NCBI GenBank assembly: GCA_030017655.1
Contig: JASEIM010000001.1
Span: forward strand, 170,134 to 234,133
DNA length: 64,000 nt
Source of the DNA: Methanobacterium sp.
Lineage (GTDB): Archaea > Methanobacteriota > Methanobacteria > Methanobacteriales > Methanobacteriaceae
Reading direction: 5' to 3'
Shown here: piece after piece, positions 8,440 through 16,697 of the stretch
Layout: every line of letters starts with the position of its first letter
Position numbering within the stretch: the stretch's first letter is position 1
Program-made: the position numbers and the translations under genes
Notes under the pieces: model-generated
Databases searched by the model: none
What the model saw: only the letters and a program-made list of their open reading frames with translations
What the model was told of the DNA's origin: nothing

Positions 8440-9480
8440 TTAGAAAGGTAATGATGCATATGTACCTTTTAATGTGCATGTTTTTATATTCCAGTTTTTT
8501 ATAACACCAAATGTATTGCTGTTACTTGTTGCATCTGCTGAATACCATTTACCGTCCACCCATACATTTGCATAGACGTGGCCGTATACGTTACCGCTTG
8601 TAAATCTAGCGCTCACATATACATATTTTGCAGGTATTCCTGCAGCTCTTAAAAGAGCGATTAAAAGATGTGTATGGTCACAACAGTTTGCACTCTTTGA
8701 AGTAAGTGTGCCTAATGCACCTTTTTTGGTGTTATAATAGAATGAATAGCTTGTTCTATCCCTTACATAGTTGAAAATTGCTACTGCTTTAGCATATGTT
8801 GATGTTTTTCCTTTGGTTAGTGTTGCAGCTGTGTTTTTTATTGTTTGAGAAGTTACTTCACAATATCTGGTTTGTACAAGATAAGACTGTAAACTTGCAG
8901 TTGTAACTCCACCCGCTGCCATTGGTTCATCATTCGATACATTAGTTCCTATTAATGCTTTATCATTCTCATTGAATTGTTCGAGGTAATCGGTCAATTG
9001 TGAATCATTGGAATTTTCTTTTTCTATATAAGGATCTGCCTGAATATTCGATTTGGTAGTATTTTTATTACATGAATTGAATTGTATCTTATTTTGATTC
9101 TGAATATTTCCTGAATTAGTTGAATTTTCAATGGTTTCTTTATCGGTTTCAACTGATTTTTCAATGTTTTCTGTTTTGTTTGTAATTTTTGAATAGAAAA
9201 CCCTTTTAGGTTTTTCTTCTTTTATTGCTTTTTTGTTTGTTTTAAAAGTTTTTTTGTGTTTTTTTGATTTTTTAAAACCAATTTCATCAGCCTTTTTTTG
9301 CGTTCTGGCTGAATGTTTTGAAATATTTGAATTATTTACTTCATTATTTATATTTTGCACATAATCTGTATTATCAACCTTTTTATGCGCATCACCTACT
9401 TCTGATGCGTTTACACCAGCTATGCCAGTCATTGATATGCTGGCAGCTAATAGGACTGTAAATAACAGTTTTTTCGAAAT
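8440..9480 (-). CDS. secreted transglutaminase-like protein, pseudomurein endoisopeptidase type
   Basis: 346 residues. The C-terminal 150 residues form a transglutaminase/C71-type domain with the triad Cys in SANCCDHTHLL, His in VYGHVYANVWV and Asp in WYSADATS. Homologous phage enzymes (PeiW/PeiP) cut the peptide cross-links of pseudomurein, so a role in wall turnover is likely. A Lys/Asn-rich linker (about 30-180) replaces the pseudomurein-binding repeats of the phage enzymes. The first ATG (9432) falls inside the signal peptide; reading on upstream gives SKKLLFTVLLAASIS and then ATT at 9480, seven bases after GGAGG. No ATG, GTG or TTG is available, so ATT is the likely start. The PepSY gene follows. 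Confidence 0.8.
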   Translation of the reverse strand: MSKKLLFTVLLAASISMTGIAGVNASEVGDAHKKVDNTDYVQNINNEVNNSNISKHSARTQKKADEIGFKKSKKHKKTFKTNKKAIKEEKPKRVFYSKITNKTENIEKSVETDKETIENSTNSGNIQNQNKIQFNSCNKNTTKSNIQADPYIEKENSNDSQLTDYLEQFNENDKALIGTNVSNDEPMAAGGVTTASLQSYLVQTRYCEVTSQTIKNTAATLTKGKTSTYAKAVAIFNYVRDRTSYSFYYNTKKGALGTLTSKSANCCDHTHLLIALLRAAGIPAKYVYVSARFTSGNVYGHVYANVWVDGKWYSADATSNSNTFGVIKNWNIKTCTLKGTYASLPF

Positions 9481-9505
9481 TATACCGCCTCCGATTCCCT
9501 ATGGT

Positions 9506-9530
9506 AAAAATACCCTTTAAGGGTATTTTT
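9506..9530 (-). promoter_or_regulatory. 25-base inverted repeat in the 5' leader of the transglutaminase gene
   Basis: AAAAATACCC and GGGTATTTTT flank TTTAA, 26-50 bases before the proposed start. It lies between the TATA region and the ribosome-binding site, so it is either an operator for a dimeric repressor or a leader hairpin in the mRNA. Confidence 0.55.
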
Positions 9531-9559
9531 CGGGGATAGGGCATAATTTGACATTATCA

Positions 9560-9577
9560 TATTTAAACCTTTTGGTT
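9560..9577 (-). promoter_or_regulatory. TATA/BRE promoter of the transglutaminase operon
   Basis: On the minus strand AACCAAAAGG is followed by TTTAAATA, an archaeal BRE/TATA arrangement. It lies 80-97 bases upstream of the start; transcription would begin just before the inverted repeat at 9506-9530, leaving a leader of roughly 55 bases. Confidence 0.45.
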
Positions 9578-9580
9578 AAA

Positions 9581-9957
9581 ATTTAAAAAAAAGGCACTTA
9601 TATTGCTCTTTTTGGGATTTAGGGCATGCTGTGTGGATATCTATTATTGGTATTTTGGAGGAGCTTTCTCAGTTAATATTTTTAATCAATTGAGTTATTT
9701 AAAACATTATTCTGCAAAAAAAGGCATAATCACAGTCATTTCAATATAAGTATCAACGCTCTACTCATCAAATAATGCTTAATAATGGTTTATTAAAGTA
9801 ACTACTCGCTTTAAATGATTTTAATAAAAAGGTTGTATGTAATATATCAAAATGGGTTTCATATTATCTATAGGATTAAAGTAATGTTTTAATAAATGAA
9901 TTATTAAAAATTGTAAATGATAAAAATAGATATTTCTAAACAATTATTGGTGTTTTC
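9581..9957. other. AT-rich divergent gap
   Basis: Separates the minus-strand surface operon from the plus-strand zinc-ribbon gene. Apart from the promoter just before it, I see no coding or RNA signal; the last bases carry GGTG, the ribosome-binding site for 9958. Confidence 0.35.
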
Positions 9958-10392
9958 ATGCCAGATCTTGTCTGTGATAAATGTGGAAGATATTATAGGA
10001 AAGATAAATCTGTAAACAAGTATAACAAATGTTCCTGTGGTGGAAAATTACGCATGTTAGATGCTGAAAATTTGAAAAAATCGTCTGAATTAGGAAAAGA
10101 ACCTAAAAGACTTGAAAATTTAACTTCAAAGAATTATATTCCCATAATTATGATTTTTATGATGGTCCTGGTTGGTATTGTAGTTTTTTCTGCTGCTTCT
10201 TCTGTTTTTGACCCTGCAGGTTTTTATGATGTTAAATGTCCTTATTGCAGTTCAGAAAATGTAAAAATGATAGATTCAGATATTTCAAATCAATCTTTAA
10301 GCATATCTAATTCTTTCGACGTATATTTATGTGAAAAATGCAAAAAAGAATTTTATTATGATAAAGAGAGTGAAGAAACAATTAAATATTGA
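9958..10392 (+). CDS. zinc-ribbon membrane protein of unknown function
   Basis: 144 residues. An N-terminal zinc ribbon (CDKCGRYY, then CSCGGKL), a basic linker, one transmembrane segment at about residues 60-85 (IIMIFMMVLVGIVVFSAASS), and a second ribbon on the other side (CPYCSSENVKM... CEKCKKEF). Four CxxC-type pairs suggest two zinc sites, one on each face of the membrane. Function unknown; no partner is evident next to it. Confidence 0.65.
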   Translation: MPDLVCDKCGRYYRKDKSVNKYNKCSCGGKLRMLDAENLKKSSELGKEPKRLENLTSKNYIPIIMIFMMVLVGIVVFSAASSVFDPAGFYDVKCPYCSSENVKMIDSDISNQSLSISNSFDVYLCEKCKKEFYYDKESEETIKY

Positions 10393-10873
10393 TAAAAAGT
10401 TTTATACAATCTTTCTCTAAATTTAATAATAAGAATTTTAAACATCCAATATAATTTAACGATTTTAATCAATATAAAACCTTATTAAACGTTTATGGTA
10501 ACTTTTAATTTTATTTAGCACTTAAATAAACATTATTTTATCAATTGGGATAACATTATTAGGTTGATATATCTAAATATCCTTTAATTTATTATGGACT
10601 TAGGAGGTTTATTTTCGGTTTTTCATGGTTAAATTGTTTTTATTCGCTTAAATACGACATATTTATGACTAGTATTCCTAAAAACATATTTAAATGAATA
10701 TTTGTTAATACAAAAGGTTATATACATCTTAACTCATAATATTCTTAAGTAAAGTGAGAAAATTTTATTTTTAAACAAGTTATCAGGAACATATTTCAAA
10801 TATAGGCCGTTTAAAGTTAATAATATGAAAATTATAGCCTATACAGAATTTAAAAACAGATTAAGGTGATTTC
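10393..10873. other. 480-base gap with a possible promoter and leader hairpin
   Basis: No gene recognised. TATAGGC (10801-10807) and GCCTATA (10837-10843) form a 7 bp inverted repeat about 30 bases before the start at 10874, and GGTTATATACAT near 10710 looks like a promoter. If that promoter is used, the transcript has a long leader with this hairpin near its end. Otherwise AT-rich and featureless. Confidence 0.35.
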
Positions 10874-11179
10874 ATGGAAGATGCATTTATTACAAGAGAT
10901 GGAAAAATAATCGCAAAGAAAGACATTAAAAAGGGAGAAACAATTAAAATCGACTTAAAAAACCTTTCCATAGCGAGAGAGCTTGAAAAAGGAAAATTAA
11001 AACCAGGAGAAGAGGGAGAGATGGCAGTTATAACATTACCAGAATGGCTTGCAACCAACAAGGGATTATCCAGTGAAATCGTGGGCATAATTAAAAAAGA
11101 AACAAAAAAAGCAATATTAATAAAACTGGAACAGGACGAAGTCTGGCTGCCAAAATCAGCCATAGAGATTGAAATATAA
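10874..11179 (+). CDS. conserved-looking small protein of unknown function
   Basis: 101 residues, strand-rich. The N-terminus resembles a small barrel (ITRDGKIIAKKDIKKGETIKID) and the C-terminus a second (EIVGIIKKETKKAILIKL, then VWLPKSAIEIE). No cysteine, signal or membrane segment. AAGGTGAT three bases before the ATG marks a strong start. A DUF6884 gene follows 39 bases later on the same strand. The alternation of Lys, Glu and beta strands suggests an OB-like or SH3-like fold, which is inference only. Confidence 0.6.
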   Translation: MEDAFITRDGKIIAKKDIKKGETIKIDLKNLSIARELEKGKLKPGEEGEMAVITLPEWLATNKGLSSEIVGIIKKETKKAILIKLEQDEVWLPKSAIEIEI

Positions 11180-11218
11180 TTTTAAACAGACTTTCATTTA
11201 TTTTTTAAATTTAGAGTA

Positions 11219-11665
11219 ATGAGATCAAATACTTTATGCGTTGTAAGCAGTGGAAAACTGAAAATATGGGATAAACAACCCGATTATGGCCCAGTTAGGG
11301 TCAGAGATATGTATATTGGCATATTTTCCAAAAAATGCATTGAATATGCTGAAAAACTCTATCCTTATTCCTGGAGAATACTATCTGCAGAATACGGTTT
11401 CATGAAAGGGGATGATATTGTTCCCGCACCATATGAGGCCTGTTTTCATAATAAAAATTCGAAACCAATATCTGTTGATGAATTGAAGATTCAGGCAGAG
11501 GATGATGCGTTAAAAGAATATAATAAAATAATAGTTTTGGGCGGAAAATATTATACAAATCTGATTAAATCAATCTTTCCACATAAATATGTATATAATC
11601 CATTAGAAGGCTGCAAAGGAATTGGATATATGATAAGCAGGCTTAATAAGGCCATAAAATATTAA
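11219..11665 (+). CDS. DUF6884-family protein
   Basis: 148 residues with the features I associate with DUF6884: an N-terminal strand and Gly-Lys-x-Lys-Ile-Trp turn, VRDMYIGIFSKKCIEYAE, the hallmark WRILSAEYGFM, PYE, a second strand KIIVLGGKYY and a C-terminal GIGYMISRLNKAI. The fold is an alpha/beta domain linked by others to nucleotide or base modification loci; the reaction is unknown. It follows the 10874 gene closely, and an Nmad3-like gene lies 740 bases downstream, so the context also hints at nucleotide chemistry. Confidence 0.65.
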   Translation: MRSNTLCVVSSGKLKIWDKQPDYGPVRVRDMYIGIFSKKCIEYAEKLYPYSWRILSAEYGFMKGDDIVPAPYEACFHNKNSKPISVDELKIQAEDDALKEYNKIIVLGGKYYTNLIKSIFPHKYVYNPLEGCKGIGYMISRLNKAIKY

Positions 11666-11834
11666 AACTTAATTATATTCAATTATTAAAAATAAATTTA
11701 ATCAATGGATTATAGACTAAATTAAACTCTATTATTGAGTATTTAACAAAATATTAAATAGATAATATTAAGGAGAAGTAAAACAATATAATTATAATTG
11801 ATATGATTTGTGGAAAAGGCACTTAATGATTTAA

Positions 11835-11854
11835 CTTAATTTCATTAAATTAAG
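11835..11854. repeat. short stem-loop in the 11.7-12.0 kb gap
   Basis: CTTAATTT and AAATTAAG form a perfect 8 bp stem with the loop CATT, 170 bases after the DUF6884 stop. It may be part of a transcript end or a leader of the 12008 gene; only A/T-rich pairs are present, so the call is weak. Confidence 0.3.
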
Positions 11855-12007
11855 AAGACAGGATAAATGAGGAATATCATATTTCTATCAGTTAGAATCT
11901 AATAATATTGATGGAAATATGGAAAATTTACAATAACTCAGCTCAGCAAATTCATGATTGAGCAAAATAATAAAGGCCTGCCCTCAAAAAAGAAGAGGAG
12001 ATTTAAT

Positions 12008-12274
12008 ATGGTATCTGAAAAATTTTATCAAAAGTTAATGGAAATATCAAAGGTAATGGAAAAAGAAGGGGAAGGAATAAGTTACATTCACAATGGAATT
12101 AATAAGTACACCATAGGAACTAAAGTATACAGCGAAAAAATTGCCGAATATCTTGATAAAACAGTGGAAAATTGGGAAGGCAGCGAAGCTCTGGTTGAAA
12201 AGCCAAAAAAAGGCAAAGTAAACAAAAAAGCCAGAAAGGTGGGTTATCTCTGGAAAATCCCAATTGAAGCTTGA
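12008..12274 (+). CDS. small basic protein of unknown function
   Basis: 88 residues. GAGGAG seven bases before this ATG decides the start; the longer frame from 11954 would contain that site. The protein is charged with a Lys-rich C-terminal third (PKKGKVNKKARKVG) and ends LWKIPIEA. The first half is helical (FYQKLMEISKVMEKEGEG) and the middle is strand-like. Basic surface and size would suit nucleic-acid binding, which is inference only. Confidence 0.55.
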   Translation: MVSEKFYQKLMEISKVMEKEGEGISYIHNGINKYTIGTKVYSEKIAEYLDKTVENWEGSEALVEKPKKGKVNKKARKVGYLWKIPIEA

Positions 12275-12400
12275 ATTTTTTTTAATTAACGCATCGGATT
12301 TAATCAAGTTATTTTTAAATTAATTATTGTATATTTGAAGCTATCAGACCATTTATTTTTAAATTATTAAGTAACTTTTACTTTTTTTGGAGGAAAATAG

Positions 12401-13102
12401 TTGAAAGCAATGCTTCTCCGGGTTGGAATAGATAAAGGCACCGATGGATGTCTCGCACCTATTTTTAGTGATGGTACCTTCGAATATATTCCCTTATCAG
12501 AATCTGATGAAACAGATGAAAATAGGACTTATGGCAGTATTAAAGGCTGCAAAGGTATATGCTTATCCCAATATCTTCCAGAAAAGGTCAAAAATAGAAA
12601 AATACATTTTGATCCGGAATTTGAAACATTTACATATGGAGATAAAGGTTCTAAAGCAAAATCAATTTTAAAGTTAAATAAAGGAGATTTACTGGTATTT
12701 TATGCAGGCCTAACTCCATTTAAGCATAAATTATACGATGAAGCCCTGTATATAATTGGTTATTTCACTGTCTGGGAAATCGTTGATTTTAAGAACTGTT
12801 CTAATAAAGAAAAGGAAAAATACAGTAAAAGATATTTTAATAATCCTCATATTAAAAGAAAAAACGATCTGGATGATCTGGTAATTGTTGTTGGAGATAA
12901 AAACAAGAGTAGATTACTGGATAAAGCTATTCTAATCAGTAAAAAGAGATTGAATAAGATTGGAAGAACTTACCACGCCGTATCAAAAGATATGGAAGAA
13001 TTACTTGGAATTAAAGGTTCGATTCAAAGAAGCATTCCGCCGAGATTTATTGAGAATAAGGAATATTTGGGTAATCTTTTAAATTTGATAGGATATGAAT
13101 GA
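12401..13102 (+). CDS. Nmad3-like (nucleotide modification associated) protein
   Basis: 233 residues, TTG start seven bases after GGAGG. The N-terminus (LLRVGIDKGTDGCLAPIF, DGTFEYIPL) matches my memory of the Nmad3 family, in which the first strand is followed by a Gly-rich turn, an APIF-like segment and a Phe-Glu-x-Ile-Pro strand. Middle strands (GDLLVFYAGL, LYIIGYFTVWEI) fit a beta-rich domain like YTH/ASCH/EVE folds that sense modified bases. Family members occur with DNA base-modification systems. The function here is not shown, and no obvious base-modifying enzyme is adjacent. Confidence 0.5.
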   Translation: MKAMLLRVGIDKGTDGCLAPIFSDGTFEYIPLSESDETDENRTYGSIKGCKGICLSQYLPEKVKNRKIHFDPEFETFTYGDKGSKAKSILKLNKGDLLVFYAGLTPFKHKLYDEALYIIGYFTVWEIVDFKNCSNKEKEKYSKRYFNNPHIKRKNDLDDLVIVVGDKNKSRLLDKAILISKKRLNKIGRTYHAVSKDMEELLGIKGSIQRSIPPRFIENKEYLGNLLNLIGYE

Positions 13103-13278
13103 AGTGTTAATATTTTATCTAAATCACTTATTTTGCCAAAAGTACAATCAATGAATTAGATGAAAAATAGTAAAAATATCGGTATTTTAATTTTCTTATA
13201 AATACTTAGCGGAATTTATTTTTAAAAAATTATTTTATTAACTTTTTAACATAGTAATCATACTGGGATTATAATCAC

Positions 13279-13692
13279 ATGGGGGGTGGAAATATAAATA
13301 AGAAAGTATTCGCTGCAGTAGCACTTCTTTTCATGGTTCTATTTAGCTTTCAACTTGCAGAACCAGTATCGGCTTTAAAATTAGTGGATAAAGGAACAAA
13401 ATTCATATCCAGCGAGCAGTTTGGTGATATGAAGATATCATGGAAAACATACAAGTTCAACAGAAATTATCTGAAAATATATTCCACAACGTACATTAAA
13501 AATCCAGATACTGGAAGATATGTGGTAAGCTGGCATCATGTTATAACACTTAGCAAAGTTTCCAGAAAAAGAATTAAAATCAAAGACTGGACCGACAGTG
13601 AATTAGCCCCGGGAACAATTATTTCATATGATAGGACCAGATTAAGCGCTTACAGATACTACTGGAGTTTTTACAGATCACAGATACATTAA
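13279..13692 (+). CDS. small secreted protein of unknown function
   Basis: 137 residues from the only ATG. A Sec signal peptide (NKKVFAAVALLFMVLFSFQ to about VSA) precedes a basic, aromatic-rich mature domain (about 100 residues) with many Tyr, Trp and Lys and no cysteine. The ATG at 13279 overlaps GGGGGTGG, which looks like the ribosome-binding site; an ATA at 13294, directly before NKKVF, is then the better-placed start. Leaderless initiation at the ATG is the alternative. Family not recognised; probably an envelope protein. Confidence 0.6.
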   Translation: MGGGNINKKVFAAVALLFMVLFSFQLAEPVSALKLVDKGTKFISSEQFGDMKISWKTYKFNRNYLKIYSTTYIKNPDTGRYVVSWHHVITLSKVSRKRIKIKDWTDSELAPGTIISYDRTRLSAYRYYWSFYRSQIH

Positions 13693-13704
13693 ATTTTATT
13701 TTTT

Positions 13705-14841
13705 TTATCTTCCAAAGGCTTTAACAACTTCTTTAAGCTTTTCTTTTATGTCAATCATCTGCGGACATATCATTTCACATTCGTCGCATTCAATACAGCG
13801 TGATGCCTTTTCTTCGTTCTTTAAAATAGTCATATAATGCATTTTTGCATTTTCAGGGTCATTGAGCATGGTGGCATAGTTATAGTACATGAAACAATCC
13901 GGAATATTCACACCTTCCGGGCAGGGCATGCAGTATCCGCAGGCAGTGCAGTCAACACCTCTGTTTTCACGGTAGGCGCTACATGCTTCTTTAATTAGTA
14001 ATTTTTCATCTTCACTTAAAGAATCAGGATATCCTTGGGAAGCGTATTCAATGTTTTCTTTAACCTGATCAAGGGTTGACATGCCGCTTAAAACAACGTC
14101 AATTTCTGGATAATCCCACAAGTATTTGAATGCCCATTCTGCAGGTTTTCTTTTGACTTCTGCTTCATCCCATACAGATTGCACATCTTCAGGCACGTAA
14201 CTGGCCAGTACACCCCCTCTAAGAGGTTCCATAATCACGATTCCCATGTTCTTTGATGAAGCATACCTTAAACCTTCCCTACCTGCCTGATAGTTTTCAT
14301 CCATGAAGTTGTACTGGATCTGGCAGATGTCCCAGTCATAGATGTCTGCAATATCCATAAAAAATTCCAGATCATCATGAAATGAAAAACCATTATATTT
14401 TATTCGCCCATCAGCTTTTAAATCATCCAGAAACTCAAGAACACCTGCTTTTTCCAGTTGTGGCCAGTAATTCTTGTTTAAAGAATGAACAAGATAAAAA
14501 TCAATTTTTTCACTTTGAAGTCTTTCTAACTGTTTATCCAGATAATAATCCATGTCTTCTCTGCTTTTTATATTCCAGCTTGGTATTTTGGTTGCAATAT
14601 AAACCTTTTCATGGTATTCCTCTGTTAACGATTTGCCAAGAAATTTTTCGCTGGCACCGTTGTGGTATGGATAAGCTGTATCCAGGTAGTTTACTCCGTT
14701 ATCAATTGCATAATAAAGCATTTTCCGGGCTTTTTCTTCATCTATGTGGCTTTGATTCCCATTAATTACTGGAAGGCGCATGCAGCCAAATCCAAGTATT
14801 GAAACATCTATACCGGTTGATCCAAGCTTTCTGTATAGCAT
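13705..14841 (-). CDS. aldo/keto reductase with C-terminal 4Fe-4S domain
   Basis: 378 residues. The N-terminal 270 form a TIM-barrel aldo/keto reductase, with the catalytic Asp and Tyr in YLDTAYPYHNG, Lys in ATKIPSW and His in YLVHSL. A ferredoxin-like tail has CTACGYCMPCPEG and CIECDECEMICP, eight cysteines in two clusters. Proteins of this type are widespread in anaerobes and probably pass electrons between Fe-S clusters and a nicotinamide- or deazaflavin-linked carbonyl substrate, which is unknown. AGAGGA precedes the ATG. It converges on the 13279 gene, with T-rich DNA in the 12-base gap. Confidence 0.88.
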   Translation of the reverse strand: MLYRKLGSTGIDVSILGFGCMRLPVINGNQSHIDEEKARKMLYYAIDNGVNYLDTAYPYHNGASEKFLGKSLTEEYHEKVYIATKIPSWNIKSREDMDYYLDKQLERLQSEKIDFYLVHSLNKNYWPQLEKAGVLEFLDDLKADGRIKYNGFSFHDDLEFFMDIADIYDWDICQIQYNFMDENYQAGREGLRYASSKNMGIVIMEPLRGGVLASYVPEDVQSVWDEAEVKRKPAEWAFKYLWDYPEIDVVLSGMSTLDQVKENIEYASQGYPDSLSEDEKLLIKEACSAYRENRGVDCTACGYCMPCPEGVNIPDCFMYYNYATMLNDPENAKMHYMTILKNEEKASRCIECDECEMICPQMIDIKEKLKEVVKAFGR

Positions 14842-15050
14842 AAAGATCCTCTTTTTAGTAATTTTCAGAAAATCTGCAATGGCTTAAACAATATTATTTT
14901 GAGGTTAATTTGACATAAATCTGACTGTAACTTACATGATTATTAGTTTAATCTATTTATTATTTGTTAATTGTTTAAATTCTGATTTTGCATTTGATGT
15001 ATTTTTTACTATAAAAAATCAGATAATAGTAATACTTTTTTAGTAATATC

Positions 15051-15074
15051 GACATACATTTCAAGTGTAAAAAA
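15051..15074. repeat. 24-base direct repeat, copy 1, running into a hairpin
   Basis: Begins GACATACATTTCAAGTGTAA and ends in four A. The final GTAAAAAA (15067-15074) pairs with TTTTTTAC (15083-15090) across an 8-base loop, giving a stem unique to this copy. The second identical copy starts 208 bases later. Two copies only and no regular spacing, so it is not a CRISPR array. Confidence 0.6.
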
Positions 15075-15258
15075 GGTGTTACTTTTTTACCTTATTTTTT
15101 TCGTTATATTATTTAATAATCCATTAATTGTTATCAAAATTATCATTCACATAATCTATGGAATAATATTTAAAAATATGGAAAAATAATGAAATATGTG
15201 ATGATTTAAATTATGCTCAATAAAATAAAATTAAATATAATACTAAATTATTAATAAT

Positions 15259-15282
15259 GACATACATTTCAAGTGTAAAAAA
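15259..15282. repeat. 24-base direct repeat, copy 2
   Basis: Identical to 15051-15074. Here the A-run is longer and the pairing TTTTTTAC is missing, so no hairpin forms. A pair of exact 24-mers in a non-coding gap may be a protein-binding element or the trace of an insertion. Confidence 0.6.
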
Positions 15283-15550
15283 AATTAATATTTTAATATC
15301 AATTTACTGTTAATACATGTTGTTGAAACAAATGCAAATAAAAAAATATTTTATTTAATTATACTATCCATAAAAATTAAACTTAATAATGAAATATTTA
15401 ATTAAAAAAACTATAAAAAACTTTAATTTCAATTATAGATATATATAAATTAATTTAAACAATTATTAAAAGTTAAATCATTATTATAAATGAAAAATAA
15501 ACTGAATAAAAAGATTTATTGAAATTATTATCTTAAAAGTCTATTTTTAG

Positions 15551-16309
15551 TCAAATTTTCCCAACAGGGGCAATGTATATGGCAAATTCGTCTTCACCAT
15601 CCAGACGAAGTAAATTATCCAGATATTCCTGATCGTAAGCTGCAATGGCGCATGTCCCCGCACCTATTGCTTCACATGCTAAATAAAGGTTCTGACCTAC
15701 ATGTCCTGCATCAAGTGCAATTTCTTTGTATGATGCTAATCCGTAACGCCATTCCATTCTGTAGGGGATTGCACTCCATATAAATGTTAAAGCACCCCTT
15801 CCAGCAAATGTTTGACCCATAGTGGCTTTTATTACCTTTTCTTTTAAACCTTCCTCTTCAAATTCAAAAATCAGCTCATGGGATAATGGTAAATAACGAT
15901 AAATACCCTGAGTAACATCTTCTACGTTAAAAATGGCAAGATAAGTTTCTAAAGCGTGACGACAGCCTGCTGATGGAACAGTACGGAAAGCATTAACTCC
16001 ACTAATAAATCGGACTCCCTGAGTTGCCCAGAGCAAGAATGACAATTCTTCTAAACTTAATGGCTCAGGGGAATACATTCGTCTGCTTTCTCTATTCCCA
16101 ATTGCATTTACTAAGTTTATGTTATACATTTGGCTCCAGTCTATTTTAGGAAGTTCAATTCGGGGTTTATCTGGTGAATAGGGCTTTTCTATAGGTGGTG
16201 GTCTGATCCCCTGATTTTGATCGGTATATGCAAAATTTATGGTTTTCCTTATGCTGTCTTTTAAAAAATAACGGTGTTTATTCAACAATTCTTTATTATC
16301 GTCATTCAT
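15551..16309 (-). CDS. SagB/ThcOx-type nitroreductase-family oxidoreductase
   Basis: 252 residues. The SagB-type start of the domain is clear: NRESRRMYSPEPLSLEELSFLLWATQGV, followed by PSAGCRHALETYLAI and later the FMN-binding DAGHVGQNLYLACEAIGAGTCAIAAYD. SagB proteins are FMN-dependent dehydrogenases that oxidise azolines in peptide natural products. No cyclodehydratase (YcaO) or precursor peptide is encoded nearby, so this standalone form may act on another substrate. AAAGGGG precedes the ATG. Confidence 0.85.
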   Translation of the reverse strand: MNDDNKELLNKHRYFLKDSIRKTINFAYTDQNQGIRPPPIEKPYSPDKPRIELPKIDWSQMYNINLVNAIGNRESRRMYSPEPLSLEELSFLLWATQGVRFISGVNAFRTVPSAGCRHALETYLAIFNVEDVTQGIYRYLPLSHELIFEFEEEGLKEKVIKATMGQTFAGRGALTFIWSAIPYRMEWRYGLASYKEIALDAGHVGQNLYLACEAIGAGTCAIAAYDQEYLDNLLRLDGEDEFAIYIAPVGKI

Positions 16310-16697
16310 TTTATTTTCCCCTTTGTAGATTTTATATTAATAATATGATTAATAGTATTAGAAATAATTTAATTTTTTTTGAATTCTGTAATGTTCTATA
16401 AATCTATATGTTAATTCTGTTCCTTTAATCAGTAATCGGGTCAAAAACACAAAGGATAAATATAATAACATAATATATTACCCCACATAACAGGATAAAA
16501 ATGAATATCAATCATTTAAAAAGGGAAAGCAGATTAATAATTTCATGATAAAGTTAAGTAAAATATTCAACTACGAAGAATATACGGCCACATATCAGTA
16601 TAGAGATCATTTATAAGGATATAATTCATGTTTGTATAATAAAAAGATGTTAATTAGCATTTTATCATAAATGTGCCATTAAGGGGGTTTGATAAAT
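16310..16697. other. divergent AT-rich gap, nothing else recognised
   Basis: Lies between the minus-strand SagB-type gene and the plus-strand coiled-coil gene and must hold both promoters. I see no repeat or RNA signal beyond the GGGGG ribosome-binding site at 16683-16687. Confidence 0.35.

Larger units (their letters stand above)
14842..15550. other. 709-base gap containing a repeated 24-base element
   Basis: Strongly AT-rich, no gene recognised on either strand. Its only clear structure is a perfect 24-base repeat at 15051 and 15259 and a hairpin beginning in the first copy (both listed). It lies upstream of the aldo/keto reductase and downstream of the SagB-type gene, both on the minus strand. 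Confidence 0.45.

Noticed and set aside
10602..10700. Short frame after GGAGG near 10602 beginning with ATT
   Set aside because: Only about 29 codons, poor spacing, no recognisable protein features; treated as chance.
15051..15282. Possible CRISPR remnant
   Set aside because: Only two copies, 184 bases between them, no spacer periodicity and no cas genes; repeat sequence does not look like known methanogen CRISPR repeats.
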